A stretch of 64,000 bases of DNA from Chryseobacterium sp. G0186 (GCF_003815675.1 NZ_CP033918.1:4588001-4652000), one strand, 5' to 3'. Positions 26,611 to 37,200 are shown, numbered from the stretch's first letter. The notes: generated from the letters alone by a model not told the origin. Translations and numbers: made by a program.

Positions 26611-27581
26611 ACCCGTGGTGCATTTAGGAAAAAAAACAGAAGCTGCTCACTATTAGATAAATACCTAACTTTAATTGTCTAACAAACGATTAAATATGAA
26701 CAGCTTCACTGCAAATTATGAAAAAATATTACAGACTCTGGTAAAAATAGAAAGTAAAATGAATTTTTTGAATCAAATCCGCAAACCCCAATTGTCAGAT
26801 CTTGAGTTAATCTCCATAGACTTAACTTCAGAATTTATGGGTATTGACTCGGAACGGGACTTATTCAGAAAGTTACCTTATAATTTATCCTCAAGGATAG
26901 AGCGAAGTGTTTACAATCGTAGAAAGCGCAACTTGTTTAGTTATCGGGATTCTTTAAGAAAAAAGATAGCGTTCAAAATATCTGTTAGTGATTATTACAT
27001 TGTAGATAGTATGCCCTTGGAAATATGCAAATTAAGCAGAAGTTCCAGAAGTACAGTTTGTAGGGAAAACTACTTTACGAGCCCAGATAGAGGGTATTGT
27101 GCCTCTCAAAACAGTGCTTATTACGGGTATAAATTACATGCTGTATGTACTACTGAGGGGGTTTTTACTGATTTTGATTTAACACAGGCCTCTGTACATG
27201 ATATTCATTATCTGAAGGATATTAAACAATTGTATCAAAATTGTACAATATTAGGCGATAAAGGCTATCTGAGTATTGATTATCAAAGAGACTTATTTAC
27301 TTACAACCAGATTAATTTGGAAGTTCCCATGCGGAAAAACCAGCATGAATATAAACCACAGGCTTATATTTTCAGAAAATCCAGAAAGCGTATTGAAACT
27401 TTATTTTCACAATTATGCGATCAATTTATGATTAGAAGAAACTATTCGAAATCATTTGATGGCTTCAAGAACAGAATATTATCTAAAATAATGGCACTTA
27501 CTGTTATACAATGGATTAATAAACTAAACAATAGAAATATTAACAACTTAAAAACTCGAATTGCTTAAATGCACCACGGGT
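26611..27581 (+). mobile_element. IS982-family insertion sequence, complete (971 bp)
   Basis: The element has terminal inverted repeats ACCCGTGGTGCATTTAGG (left) and, read inward from the right end, ACCCGTGGTGCATTTAAG. It carries one transposase gene and is flanked by a perfect 7-bp duplication (ATAATAA at 26604-26610 and 27582-27588). Intact ends and a perfect target duplication indicate a recent insertion. It interrupts the alpha/beta-hydrolase gene after codon 7 in the same orientation. Confidence 0.95.
26696..27568 (+). CDS. IS982-family transposase
   Basis: A 290-residue DDE transposase started at the ATG at 26696. The N-terminal part (LSDLELISIDLTSEFMGIDS) and the catalytic core (YYIVDSMPLEICK with the first Asp, YYGYKLHAVCT, ILGDKGYLS with the second Asp, and KRIETLFSQL with the Glu) are typical of IS982. 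The stop codon lies within the right terminal repeat. The frame is intact, so the element may still be active. Confidence 0.95.
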   Translation: MNSFTANYEKILQTLVKIESKMNFLNQIRKPQLSDLELISIDLTSEFMGIDSERDLFRKLPYNLSSRIERSVYNRRKRNLFSYRDSLRKKIAFKISVSDYYIVDSMPLEICKLSRSSRSTVCRENYFTSPDRGYCASQNSAYYGYKLHAVCTTEGVFTDFDLTQASVHDIHYLKDIKQLYQNCTILGDKGYLSIDYQRDLFTYNQINLEVPMRKNQHEYKPQAYIFRKSRKRIETLFSQLCDQFMIRRNYSKSFDGFKNRILSKIMALTVIQWINKLNNRNINNLKTRIA

Positions 27582-28340
27582 ATAATAAATATAAACGGCA
27601 AAGGCCTTTACATAGAATATAATCATTCATTTGAAAATAGGCCCACACTTGTTTTTTTGCATGATTCACTGGGCTCTGTGCAGCTTTGGAGAGATTTTCC
27701 AGCAAAATTATCCTTAGCTACAGAATGCAATATGCTAGCCTATGACCGTTTAGGATATGGGAAATCTCATCCTATGCCTACCCATGAAAGACCCGTTAAT
27801 TACATGGAACTGGAAGCAGACCTGTTGAATGATCTTTTGACCGAATTAAATATTCATAATGCAGTCCTGTTTGGGCACAGTGACGGAGGAACAATTGCCT
27901 TGATTACAGCTGCAAAATATCCGGAAAGGGTAGAAGCTGTTATTTGTGAAGCCGGGCATATATTTGTAGAAGAGGTAACCTTAAAAGGAGTATATGATGC
28001 CTGGGAAGCGTATAAAACAACGAATTTACCGGAGCGTTTACAGAAATACCACGGAGATAAAGTTGAAACTCTTTTTAAGGCATGGACGGAAACCTGGACC
28101 CGCGATGATTACAGAAGCTGGAATATTGAATATCTTTTAAAGAATATCACTTGTCCACTCTTATTCATTCAGGGAGAAGCTGATGAGTATGGTACTTTGG
28201 ATCAGGTTGAAAAAACGGTTTCCCAGGTAAGTGGTAATGCGGAGAAGTATATTATTCCTGGTATTGGGCATACACCACATAAAGAAGTTCCTGAGATAGT
28301 ACTGGAAAGATCAGTAAAGTTTATCAATAGGGAATTCTAA
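27561..28340 (+). pseudogene. Alpha/beta-hydrolase, interrupted by IS982 near its start
   Basis: The body of an alpha/beta-hydrolase fold protein of about 260 residues. Nucleophile elbow GHSDGG, oxyanion region LVFLHDSLGS, acid in GEADEYG and catalytic His in GIGHTPH are all present, so the fold is intact. The first seven native codons lie at 26589-26610, before the IS982 element. The frame is now open from a TTG at 27561 inside the IS right end, giving a chimeric start L-K-C-T-T-G before I-I-N-I-N-G. It could still be made if transcription reads out of the element. It ends with a terminator at 28368. Substrate unknown. Confidence 0.9.
27582..27588. repeat. Target-site duplication, right copy
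   Basis: ATAATAA, matching 26604-26610. Confidence 0.85.
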
Positions 28341-28367
28341 TATAAAGACAATCAATTGAGATAACAA

Positions 28368-28394
28368 AAACACCTTGCAATCAGGGTGTTTTTC
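28368..28394 (+). terminator. Terminator after the hydrolase
   Basis: Stem AAACACC / GGTGTTT with a T run. Confidence 0.75.
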
Positions 28395-28817
28395 TATTTT
28401 ATAACTAGGTGGTACTTGTACACATTGAGGAGTGTTTTATACAATAATAATGGGTGATTTTACATATGCTTGTAGGAGTGATTTTCAAGTTTTTTAATGA
28501 ATTTTACCTATTAAAACTAAAATATTTATAGATTTCATTTTTACTTAAAATATGATTTTTTGATTTTAAAATAAAGGCTTAATAAATTCACAGTATATTT
28601 TTTCTCAATCATTTAAAATAGATGGTTTTTAATGCAAAAAAACAGCATGAAAAATACAATAGGATTTCTTTAATACGATCTTATTTAGACTTATTTTAGT
28701 AATGTTAAAAGATTATAATTACATTTTAAATTTCAAATGAAAAAATAATAATGTGCTTATGTTTGGTGTGAATGTGTTAGAGAGATGCAAATAGGTATCT
28801 CTCTTTTATTTTGAATA
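28395..28817. other. Gene-free AT-rich stretch
   Basis: About 420 bp between the hydrolase terminator and the HD-domain gene. I see no coding frame. Near its right end are a promoter-like TATGTTTG (28759-28766) and, 14 bp later, the hairpin at 28780-28805. Confidence 0.5.
28780..28814 (+). terminator. Orphan terminator-like hairpin
   Basis: A perfect 8-bp stem AGAGAGAT / ATCTCTCT with a 10-base loop followed by TTTTATTTT on the plus strand. No plus-strand gene precedes it, since the hydrolase already ended at its own terminator; on the minus strand it lacks a T run. Confidence 0.55.
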
Positions 28818-29435
28818 TTATAAAAGTTGAAGCTCCCTTGCAATATTTTCTCTTGCCTTTGCTTCATATTTCTCTTTAAAATATTCTGTTTTAAAAATGC
28901 TGGTAAGCTCCAAAAAATGTTTAAGTACCTTTTTCCTCCCGGGTTTATAAAGTAGGTCCGGATAAATGGAATACTCCTTTCGGATCATTTTGGTATATGC
29001 TAAATAGCTTTCAAGATCCTTTCCCAAAATTGAAAGATCAGCATCCAAAAGATAATTGGTGTCCTCATCCTCTGATTTTTGGTGATATTTTGTAGCTAAA
29101 ATTTGAGATGAAATAAGCTTGATATCATCAGTATGCAGGTGTAAATCAGTCAGTCTTGCTTCTGCTGTTAAAGCGCTTTTCTCCTCATTAGACTTTGAGG
29201 TGGCATTATAAACGATATCATGATAAAACAAAGAAAAAGAAAGAGCTGTAAAATTTGAAATTCTGTTTTTCACCACTTCAATTTCCTGAAACATATTTTC
29301 AAGATGAAGAAGATTGTGATAGTGTCTGCCTTTTTCAGTATACTTTATTTCAATTTCTTTCCAGAGACTGTCGATGAAGTCATTGTTTTTAGTAAAAGGG
29401 AAACAAAGCTGTTCGAATTGATCCTTTAGATTCAT
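28818..29435 (-). CDS. HD-domain predicted metal-dependent phosphohydrolase
   Basis: A 205-residue cytoplasmic protein of the small HD group. His residues in GRHYHNLLHLENM, the HD pair in FSLFYHDIVYN and the later Asp in YLLDADLSILG make up the metal site. These proteins hydrolyse phosphate esters of nucleotides or related compounds, but the substrate of this subgroup is not established. It is followed by, or oriented with, a single-domain rhodanese gene 27 bp upstream on the same strand, so the two are probably co-transcribed. Confidence 0.85.
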   Translation of the reverse strand: MNLKDQFEQLCFPFTKNNDFIDSLWKEIEIKYTEKGRHYHNLLHLENMFQEIEVVKNRISNFTALSFSLFYHDIVYNATSKSNEEKSALTAEARLTDLHLHTDDIKLISSQILATKYHQKSEDEDTNYLLDADLSILGKDLESYLAYTKMIRKEYSIYPDLLYKPGRKKVLKHFLELTSIFKTEYFKEKYEAKARENIARELQLL

Positions 29436-29462
29436 GATGAAAAGGTATAAAAAAAGGAACTT

Positions 29463-29762
29463 TTAAAAAGTTCCTCTATTTGCTTCAAGAACAGCCTTTA
29501 GCTCAGCCCAGCCTCCGCCGTTATAACCATCCTTTAATCCTTGTGAATTAAGATATTCTAATGCTTTTCCACTTCTGTTTCCACTTCTGCAGAATAGAAT
29601 TACCGGCTTTTCGATGGATAGAATCTCGTCCTGTCTATCTTCTACTTCTCCTAGGGGAATATTTTTAGCACCATCTATATTTCCGTCCATTTCAAGCTCC
29701 ATTGGCTCACGAACGTCGATCAATTCATAGTTTCCAGATTGTATTATTTCTATTAAAGACAT
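29463..29762 (-). CDS. Single-domain rhodanese-like protein
   Basis: A 99-residue rhodanese domain with the active-site loop FCRSGNRSGKA, whose Cys carries a persulfide in active members, and the typical LIDVREPMELEMDG opening. Small cytoplasmic rhodaneses of this kind move sulfur in thiosulfate or persulfide metabolism. It is the first gene of a probable two-gene unit with the HD-domain gene. Confidence 0.9.
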   Translation of the reverse strand: MSLIEIIQSGNYELIDVREPMELEMDGNIDGAKNIPLGEVEDRQDEILSIEKPVILFCRSGNRSGKALEYLNSQGLKDGYNGGGWAELKAVLEANRGTF

Positions 29763-29914
29763 AGTTGTTTGTTTTAAACATTAAATTGTGAACGAAATTA
29801 CGTAATTTTTTTTTGAAAAAAATCTTAATTAAAACATAAATTTTCAGAAAGGAAGCTGTATTGTCGTTAAATGAAGTACTGAATTACAGCATTAAAAGAT
29901 TGATAAAATAATCT

Positions 29915-29922
29915 TAATTTTG
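29915..29922 (+). promoter_or_regulatory. -7 box directly before the queG start
   Basis: TAATTTTG matches TAnnTTTG, then CAGG and the GTG start at 29927. An in-frame stop just upstream (29915-29917) prevents any earlier start, so the transcript would be nearly leaderless. Confidence 0.45.
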
Positions 29923-29926
29923 CAGG

Positions 29927-30874
29927 GTGAAATTGATCAACGCAGGCGCCGAAAAATATTCCCAACTGATAAAGTCCAAGGCAAAAAGTTTTGGATTCCA
30001 GAGTTGCGGCATTTCCAAGGCTGATTTTCTGGAGGAAGATGCCCCTCACCTTGAGAAATGGCTGAAGAATAACTTCAATGGCGAAATGAAGTATATGGAA
30101 AATCATTTTGACAAAAGACTGGACCCCAGACTCTTGGTAGAGGGCTCAAAATCTGTTATTTCACTTTCTTACAATTACTTTCCTGAGGAAAAAATCTCTA
30201 TCCTGGAGAATTTTAAAATTTCAAAATATGCCTATGCAGAAGACTACCACGAAGTGATCAAGGAGATTCTTCGCGAAATGGTTGCTGAGTTGCAGGAAGA
30301 AATCGGAGAGTTCGGATTCAGGGTTTTTGTAGATTCAGCTCCTGTTTTGGAGAGAAGTTGGGCGAGAAAATCCGGTATTGGATGGATTGGGAAAAATGCA
30401 AACCTCATTACAAAACAAAATGGATCCTTTTATTTTCTCGCTGAAATTATCTGCGATTTGGAACTGATTCCTGATCATGAGACTACTGACCATTGTGGAA
30501 CCTGTAGGAAATGCATTGATGCCTGTCCCACGGATGCTATTGTTTCAGAAAAGATTATTGACGGGAGCCGCTGTATTTCTTACGCAACGATAGAATTGAA
30601 AGATGAAATCCCTGATCATTTTAAAGATAAAATGGAGAATTGGATGTTTGGCTGTGATATCTGCCAGGATGTATGCCCTTGGAATAGATTTTCAGCACCT
30701 CATCAGCAGAGTAGATTCAAACCTAATGAAGCATTAAAGAACTTTAAAAAAGGAGAATGGAAAGAGCTTACCCAGGAAATATTCTCCGAGATCTTCAAGA
30801 AATCACCGGTGAAAAGAACAAAATTTGCAGGCTTGAAGAGAAATATTGAGTTTTTGCAGAAGTCAGCAGACTGA
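29927..30874 (+). CDS. queG: Epoxyqueuosine reductase
   Basis: A 315-residue QueG. It performs the last step of queuosine synthesis, reducing epoxyqueuosine in tRNA, and uses cobalamin and two 4Fe-4S clusters. The ferredoxin-like cysteines are in [18 protein letters not shown] and [13 protein letters not shown]. The N-terminal cobalamin-binding part includes [20 protein letters not shown] and [14 protein letters not shown]. The length is normal for Flavobacteriia. The start is GTG at 29927, since a stop lies in frame 9 bp before it; the TTG at 29933 is the only close alternative. Confidence 0.94.
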   Translation: MKLINAGAEKYSQLIKSKAKSFGFQSCGISKADFLEEDAPHLEKWLKNNFNGEMKYMENHFDKRLDPRLLVEGSKSVISLSYNYFPEEKISILENFKISKYAYAEDYHEVIKEILREMVAELQEEIGEFGFRVFVDSAPVLERSWARKSGIGWIGKNANLITKQNGSFYFLAEIICDLELIPDHETTDHCGTCRKCIDACPTDAIVSEKIIDGSRCISYATIELKDEIPDHFKDKMENWMFGCDICQDVCPWNRFSAPHQQSRFKPNEALKNFKKGEWKELTQEIFSEIFKKSPVKRTKFAGLKRNIEFLQKSAD

Positions 30875-31234
30875 TTTTAGGCTAAATTTTTGGTGATGAT
30901 CCCTCCTTTGGAATTTTTCGGGTTCCAAACTAAAGCTGATGATCTACCATTCCTTATATTTTTTATAATAAGGAGGTTAAGATTTAACAAGGTAACATAC
31001 TTTAAAAGCCTTTCCTATAAAAGAAAAATTGACTTTCAGGAGATTAAGATCTCACCGAAAATCAACGTTTTTTTTGTATTCTTTTAGGAGCTGTTTTTAC
31101 TCTTACCTTAAATCTTTTTTGGGATTTGATATTTTTACGCATATTTGTGTATATTTCGTAATTAAATATAGTCATTTTTCCGATTAAAACAAATACTTTT
31201 ACTAAAAATTACATATTAAATTTTATTAAAAAAC
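30875..31234. other. Gene-free stretch between queG and the DUF2459 gene
   Basis: About 360 bp. A 65-codon open frame at 30890-31087 has no protein-like character and is not called. No hairpin with a clear T run was found, only a T run near 31070. Confidence 0.4.
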
Positions 31235-31918
31235 ATGACTGTGAAGACGATATTAATATTTACCCTGAAGGTGTTGGGGATCATTCTTGGAATTGTAATT
31301 ATTTATGTACTTCTGGGATTATTGATACCATTTATTCCGGTTTCAGCCAAGGATGATGGAGAGAAAAAAGATATTCCTATCTATATCTATACCAATGGGG
31401 TACATACCGATATCGTAATGCCTGTAAAAAACGATTTGCAGGACTGGAGTCTTATGATTCCTTTTGCAGATACAAAATCTAAAAAAACAGATTATAATTA
31501 TATTGGAATAGGATGGGGAGATAAAGGATTTTATCTGGATACCCCAACCTGGGCAGATCTGAAGTTTTCCACTGCGGTAAAGGCTGCTTTTTGGCTAAGT
31601 GATTCAGCAATGCACTGTACCTATTACTATACGATGAAAGAAGCCGATGACTGCAAAATTATTATGATCAGCAGAAGTCAATATAAACAGCTGATACAGT
31701 TTGTAGAAAATAAATTCGACAGGGATCAGAACGGAAAATTCATGTTGATTCCTACCAATGCAGTATATGGTGATAACGATGCATTTTATGATGCGAAGGG
31801 AACCTACAGCTTTCTTTATACCTGTAATACCTGGAGTAATGATGCCTTAAAAGCTGCCGGACAAAAAGCCGCACTCTGGACTCCCACTGATTTTGGAATC
31901 TTTCGTCATTATAAATAA
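31235..31918 (+). CDS. DUF2459 / TIGR02117-family exported or membrane protein
   Basis: A 227-residue protein with one N-terminal membrane helix (about 5-33) and a periplasmic domain. The motifs IYIYTNGVHTDIVMPV, YIGIGWGDKGFYLDTPTWADL and YSFLYTCNTWSNDALKAAG are characteristic of DUF2459. The Cys and His in the conserved blocks suggest a papain-like hydrolase fold, but the family has no established function. It lies alone upstream of an SRPBCC protein. Confidence 0.85.
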   Translation: MTVKTILIFTLKVLGIILGIVIIYVLLGLLIPFIPVSAKDDGEKKDIPIYIYTNGVHTDIVMPVKNDLQDWSLMIPFADTKSKKTDYNYIGIGWGDKGFYLDTPTWADLKFSTAVKAAFWLSDSAMHCTYYYTMKEADDCKIIMISRSQYKQLIQFVENKFDRDQNGKFMLIPTNAVYGDNDAFYDAKGTYSFLYTCNTWSNDALKAAGQKAALWTPTDFGIFRHYK

Positions 31919-32046
31919 TTTGAACCCATCTTTACTATTCTGGGATATAAAAGCAAGAAACATAAATTTTGTATTAAAAATAAAACAGGATTATGTGCTG
32001 GATGAGAAAAAATTATTGGAATTTTGCAGATCAATAATTACATCTT

Positions 32047-32499
32047 ATGAAGCACAGGCTCTTTCGTGAACAACAACTCAACTGCGATATAGAAACAGCA
32101 TGGAAATTCTTTTCATCTGCCAATAATCTTTCGGAAATTACTCCAAAGGATATGAACTTTATTGTTCTCACGGAAATGACCGATGATCAGATCTACGAGG
32201 GAATGCTCATTGATTATTATGTTTCGCCATTGCTTGGGATTAAAATGAAATGGCAAACGGAGATTATTCATGTAGATTTTCAGAAAAGCTTTATTGATTT
32301 TCAAAGAAAAGGCCCTTACAAATTATGGAACCACCATCATGAGTTTATTCCCAATGAACATGGTGTGTTGATGAAAGATACCATTGATTATGAGCTTCCG
32401 ATGGGATTTGTGGGTGAAATCGCTCACTCTTTATTGGTGAAAAAGAAACTGGATTCCATCTTTGATTATCGTTTCAGGGTACTAAGCAGGTTGTTTTAA
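32047..32499 (+). CDS. SRPBCC/START-like cyclase-dehydrase domain protein
   Basis: A 150-residue protein with the START-like fold: INCDIE-type first strand (QLNCDIETAWKFFSSANNLS), a conserved ITPKDMNF segment and a hydrophobic C-terminal helix. These proteins bind lipids or other hydrophobic ligands. No export signal. Monocistronic by spacing. The ligand is unknown. Confidence 0.82.
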   Translation: MKHRLFREQQLNCDIETAWKFFSSANNLSEITPKDMNFIVLTEMTDDQIYEGMLIDYYVSPLLGIKMKWQTEIIHVDFQKSFIDFQRKGPYKLWNHHHEFIPNEHGVLMKDTIDYELPMGFVGEIAHSLLVKKKLDSIFDYRFRVLSRLF

Positions 32500-32688
32500 A
32501 TGTAATGCAGTATATGTTATAATAGGAAAGAACGTGTAGATTCCTAAGGAATGACAAAAAGAAATGGATAGTATTATAGATTTACTTTGACTTTCCCGAG
32601 GAATCCGGTGTATCAAAAAATTAAGATTTTATCGGTATTGTTTAAGTTTTTTTAACATTTCAAAGGCGGGAACTCCATTTAAAATCCC

Positions 32689-32696
32689 TATTTTTG
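32689..32696 (+). promoter_or_regulatory. -7 box upstream of the RND operon region
   Basis: TATTTTTG followed by GCA, 44 bp upstream of the 110-aa gene. It may drive that gene and the efflux operon. Confidence 0.45.
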
Positions 32697-32740
32697 CAGG
32701 ACTATCGTTTTTACTAAAAAACTAATGTGTTCTGATTGAC

Positions 32741-33073
32741 ATGGCAGGTCTGAGGTCATTTATCTATTTCTATATTATGTTGGTTTTTACCCTATTCAAT
32801 TCGAATTGGGTAGAAAATTCATTGCAAAATATTCCTCATGTACCGCATGTAAGTAATATCCACTTGTTGGATGTTTACGAAGAAGCAGATATGAACACGC
32901 ATGCAGTGCCTGCTGCTTCCAAAATTTTAAAATCTTCTACCCGTAAAGATGATCCGTCAGTTGGAGACTTTTCTGCAGTTTTAAAAATTGCACCAAAAAT
33001 TAGTCTTCCTGATATTGCGGTTTCCAGTATTTGTGGGGTTAAATCCTTTCTCCATCTCCTCCAGTTGTACTAG
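32741..33073 (+). CDS. Small membrane/exported protein ahead of an efflux operon
   Basis: A 110-residue protein with an N-terminal hydrophobic segment (about 5-19) and a polar remainder containing several His (PHVPHVSNIH, NTHAVP). I do not recognise a family. It begins 44 bp after a promoter box and ends 60 bp before the RND adaptor, so it is likely the first gene of that transcript. The His content recalls small metal-binding or stress-sensing exported proteins, but that is only a suggestion. Confidence 0.5.
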   Translation: MAGLRSFIYFYIMLVFTLFNSNWVENSLQNIPHVPHVSNIHLLDVYEEADMNTHAVPAASKILKSSTRKDDPSVGDFSAVLKIAPKISLPDIAVSSICGVKSFLHLLQLY

Positions 33074-33133
33074 CTTAAGTTATTGAATTTTAGATTATTT
33101 CAACGAAAAATTTTATAACTTAAACATTTAAAA

Positions 33134-34222
33134 ATGTATTTTAAAAACGTAATAATTTGCAGTCTTGCAATATTATTCGCTGTGTCATGCAGTAAAGACA
33201 AGAAAAAAGACAATCAGAAAGAAAAGGAAGTTCCCGTACTGGAGATCAAGGTAAAAGATACCCTGGTAAGTAATCAGTTTGTAACAGATATTCAGGCCAA
33301 GAAAAATGTAGAAATGCGTTCAAGAATTGGTGGAATTATCCAGCATATTTATGTAAATGAGGGGCAGTTTGTGCACCAGGGACAGCCCTTATTTAAAATT
33401 AATGATGCCGAATTACAAATGGAACTTCTGAAAGCTAATGCCAGCTTAAAACAGGCAGAAGCCGATGTTCGTATTGCAGAAGTGGAACTGAAGCAGATCC
33501 AAAGTCTTCATGCTAAAAAGTTTGTAGCCAATAATGAATTGGAAATGGTAAAAGCCAAGCTTTCATCAGCTAAGGCCAAGCATGCCTTTGCTGATGCAGA
33601 AAAAAGAACTGTACTTCAGAAAATAAATTTCACAAAGATTACTGCCCCTTTTGATGGTGTTATTGACGTCATTCCTCTTAAAGATGGAAGTTTGGTGGAA
33701 AACGGCACCTTGCTGACAACACTATCCCAACTGAATGAGGTATATGCATACTTTTCAATTCCTGAAAATTTATATTTTGAATTGCTAGCTAATGATAAGA
33801 TTGGGAATCATCAGAAAATTGAACTGACTCTTCCAAATGGGGTAAATTATCAGTTTAACGGAGCCTTAAAAACCGCGGAGGGAGAAATTGACAGAACGAC
33901 AGGTTCCATCCGTTATAAAGTGCTTTTCCCGAACCCGGACCGTCTGATTAAGCACGGTACTTCCGGAAAACTTATTATTTCTGAAAATCAGGATAATGCT
34001 ATTCTCATTCCACAGAAATCTACATTCTCCATTCAGGATAAAACCTATGTTTTTGTAGTAGATAAGCAGAATAAAGTGAAGATGACCAATATTAAGATCG
34101 GTACCACCCTGAGGGACTCCTATATGGTGGAAAGTGGTCTTAAAAAAGGAGATTTAATCATTTATGAAGGAACTCAGTCTGTAAAGGATGGTGATGTTAT
34201 CAAAATCAAAAAGAAGTATTAA
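33134..34222 (+). CDS. RND efflux periplasmic adaptor lipoprotein (AcrA/MexA type)
   Basis: A 362-residue membrane fusion protein with a lipobox (LFAVSCSK). It has a barrel-sandwich lipoyl-like domain (RSRIGGIIQHIYVNEGQFV and the matching half TKITAPFDGVID), a helical hairpin between them (about 95-150) and C-terminal beta-barrel domains (GKLIISENQDNAILIPQKS). It bridges the inner-membrane pump and the outer-membrane channel encoded next. Substrates are probably drugs or detergents, by family. Confidence 0.94.
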   Translation: MYFKNVIICSLAILFAVSCSKDKKKDNQKEKEVPVLEIKVKDTLVSNQFVTDIQAKKNVEMRSRIGGIIQHIYVNEGQFVHQGQPLFKINDAELQMELLKANASLKQAEADVRIAEVELKQIQSLHAKKFVANNELEMVKAKLSSAKAKHAFADAEKRTVLQKINFTKITAPFDGVIDVIPLKDGSLVENGTLLTTLSQLNEVYAYFSIPENLYFELLANDKIGNHQKIELTLPNGVNYQFNGALKTAEGEIDRTTGSIRYKVLFPNPDRLIKHGTSGKLIISENQDNAILIPQKSTFSIQDKTYVFVVDKQNKVKMTNIKIGTTLRDSYMVESGLKKGDLIIYEGTQSVKDGDVIKIKKKY

Positions 34223-34250
34223 CCTTTCATAATCTTTAAATCAATTTACT

Positions 34251-37200
34251 ATGGTAGAAATGTTTATAAGACGAAAGGTTCTTTCGTTGGTTATTTCCAT
34301 ATTATTTGTCCTGCTGGGAGTTATGGCGCTATTAAAGATGCCGATCACACAGTTTCCGGATATTGTACCACCGTCAGTAACGGTAACGGCAAAATATACG
34401 GGTGCGAATGCTGAAGTATCAGCAAATGCAGTAGCTCTTCCATTGGAACGCGCCATCAACGGGGTTCCGGGAATGACGTATATGTCGACGGTAACTTCCA
34501 ATGACGGACTTACCTTAATTCAGGTTTTCTTTGAAGTGGGGACAGATCCTGATGTTGCAGCGGTAAACGTTCAGAACAGGGTAACAACCATTCTTGATGA
34601 ACTTCCTGAAGAGGTAATCCGAGCAGGGGTAACCACTGAAAAAGAGGTCAACAGTATGCTGATGTACCTTAACATTACGAGTACGGATCCAAGTCAGGAT
34701 GAGCAGTTCATCTATAACTTTACGGATATTAACGTTCTTCAGGAACTCAAACGTATTGATGGGGTAGGACGTGCGGAGATTATGGGTCAGAAAGAATACT
34801 CAATGAGGGTATGGCTTGATCCACAGAAGATGGCAGCGTACAATATTTCTGCAGATGAAGTGATTACTTCATTGCAGAAGCAGAATATTTCCGCAGCGCC
34901 CGGAAAAGTGGGGGAAACTTCAGGAAAAACGTCCAGCCAGCTTCAGTATGTTATTAAATATAAAGGGAAATTCTTTGAACCCAGGCAATATGAAGAAGTT
35001 CCGATTAGATCTGATGTCGATGGAACTATTTTAAAGCTTAAGGATATTGCCAAGGTAGAATTCGGGGCAATGAACTACGGGATGGTTTCCAAAACAGACG
35101 GAAGGCCCTCTGCATCCATTATGATGAAGCAGCGTCCCGGGTCCAATGCTTCCGAAGTTATTGAAAGTGTAAAGTCTAAGATGGATGAGCTTCAGGTTAC
35201 TTCTTTCCCTCCCGGAATGGAGTATAATATGGCTTATGATGTTTCGAGGTTCCTTGATGCTTCCATCAGTGCGGTATTGGTAACCCTTATTGAAGCCTTT
35301 ATTCTGGTAGGAATTGTAGTATTTATCTTCCTTCAGGACTGGCGTTCCACATTAATTCCTGTATTGGCTGTTCCGGTGGCACTTGTAGGAACATTTGCCT
35401 TTATGAATATGCTGGATTTCTCAGTAAACTTATTAACGCTGTTTGCCTTGGTACTGGCCATTGGAATTGTGGTCGATAATGCAATTGTAGTCGTTGAGGC
35501 TGTCCATGTGAAAATGGAAGAAGGAATGAATGCAATGGATGCCACTGTAAATGCCACAAAGGAAATTGCAGGAGCGGTAGTGGCGATTACCATTGTAATG
35601 TCTGCCGTATTTATTCCGGTAGCATTTTTGGATGGTCCGGTAGGAGTATTTTATCGTCAGTTCTCATTGACGCTGGCGATCAGTATTGTGATTTCAGGAG
35701 TGAATGCATTAACTCTTACTCCGGCGCTTTGTGCCATTATTTTAAAACCTCATAACCATAATAAAAAGAAAACAATTGTAGATCGATTCTTCCAGAGCTT
35801 TAATACAGGTTTTGACCGATTAACAAACGGTTATGTAGGCATTCTATCCAAGTTTGCTACGAGAACCACTGTTACTTTTGGATTACTGTTTTTATTCGTC
35901 GGATTAACCTTTGTAACAAGTAAATTCCTGCCAACCGGATTTATTCCCATGGAAGACCAGGGAATGGTGTATGTAAGTGTTACAACTCCTCAGGGAGCAA
36001 CAGTGGAAAGAACAGAAAAAGTATTGGATGAAGTAACCGTTATTGCTAAGAAAATAAATGGTGTAGAAAACGTAACAACCCTTGCAGGATACAGTATTGT
36101 AACAGAAATTGCAGGTTCATCCTATGGAATGGCAATGATTAATCTTAAGGACTGGAAAGAAAGATCTATTTCAGTAAACGATTTGATTGCAGAGCTTTCA
36201 GATAAAACAAAGGGAATTGCAGATGCACAAATTGAGATTTTTGCTCCGCCAACCGTTCCCGGATTCGGAAATACCAGTGGTTTTGAATTGCGTTTGCTGG
36301 ACAGAACCGGAGGAACCATTGAAAATACAGATAAAATTACAAAGGAATTTGTTAAAAAGCTGAATCAGGCTCCTGAATTACAGAACAGTTTTACCAGTTT
36401 TGATGCTACATTTCCGCAGTATATGATTAATGTGGATTATGATATGGCGGCAAAGAAAGGAATTTCCGTAGATAATGCCATGTCAACCTTACAAACGATG
36501 CTGGGTTCTTATTATGCAACCAATTTTATCCGTTTCAGTCAGATGTATAAAGTAATGGTTCAGGCAAGTCCGGAGCACAGGGATACCCCTGAAAGTATTC
36601 TGAATTTATATCTGAAGAATGACAAAGGTGAAATGGTTCCGTTTTCTACATTTATCACCATGGAAAAGGTATATGGGCCAGAGGTACTCACGAGGTACAA
36701 TATGTATATGTCTGCAATGATCAATGGAGAGCCGGCAGACGGTTACAGTTCCGGAGATGCCATTGCAGCCGTGGAAAGAGTAGCCAAGGAAACATTGCCT
36801 AGAGGATTTGATGTTGAATGGTCTGGGATGACAAGAGAAGAAATCTTATCGGGTAACCAAACCATTTATATATTCCTCATCTGTCTGTTGTTCGTATATC
36901 TTTTATTGGCGGCTCAATACGAGAGTTTCCTTCTTCCGATGCCTGTATTACTTAGTCTTCCGACAGGAATATTCGGTGCCTACATTGCATTGGTGCTGGC
37001 AGGACTGGATAATAACATTTATGCCCAGGTAGCTTTGGTCATGCTGATCGGGCTTTTAGCGAAAAATGCCATTCTGATTGTAGAATTTGCCGTAGCCAGA
37101 AACAAGCAGGGGTTTGATATTGTTTCGGCTGCTATTGAAGGAGCAAGACAGCGTCTGAGACCTATCCTAATGACTTCTTTTGCCTTTGTGGCAGGACTTA

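Noticed and set aside
30890..31087. Open frame of 65 codons after queG
   Set aside because: No signal, no domain, ends in a poly-Phe-like tail; likely non-coding.
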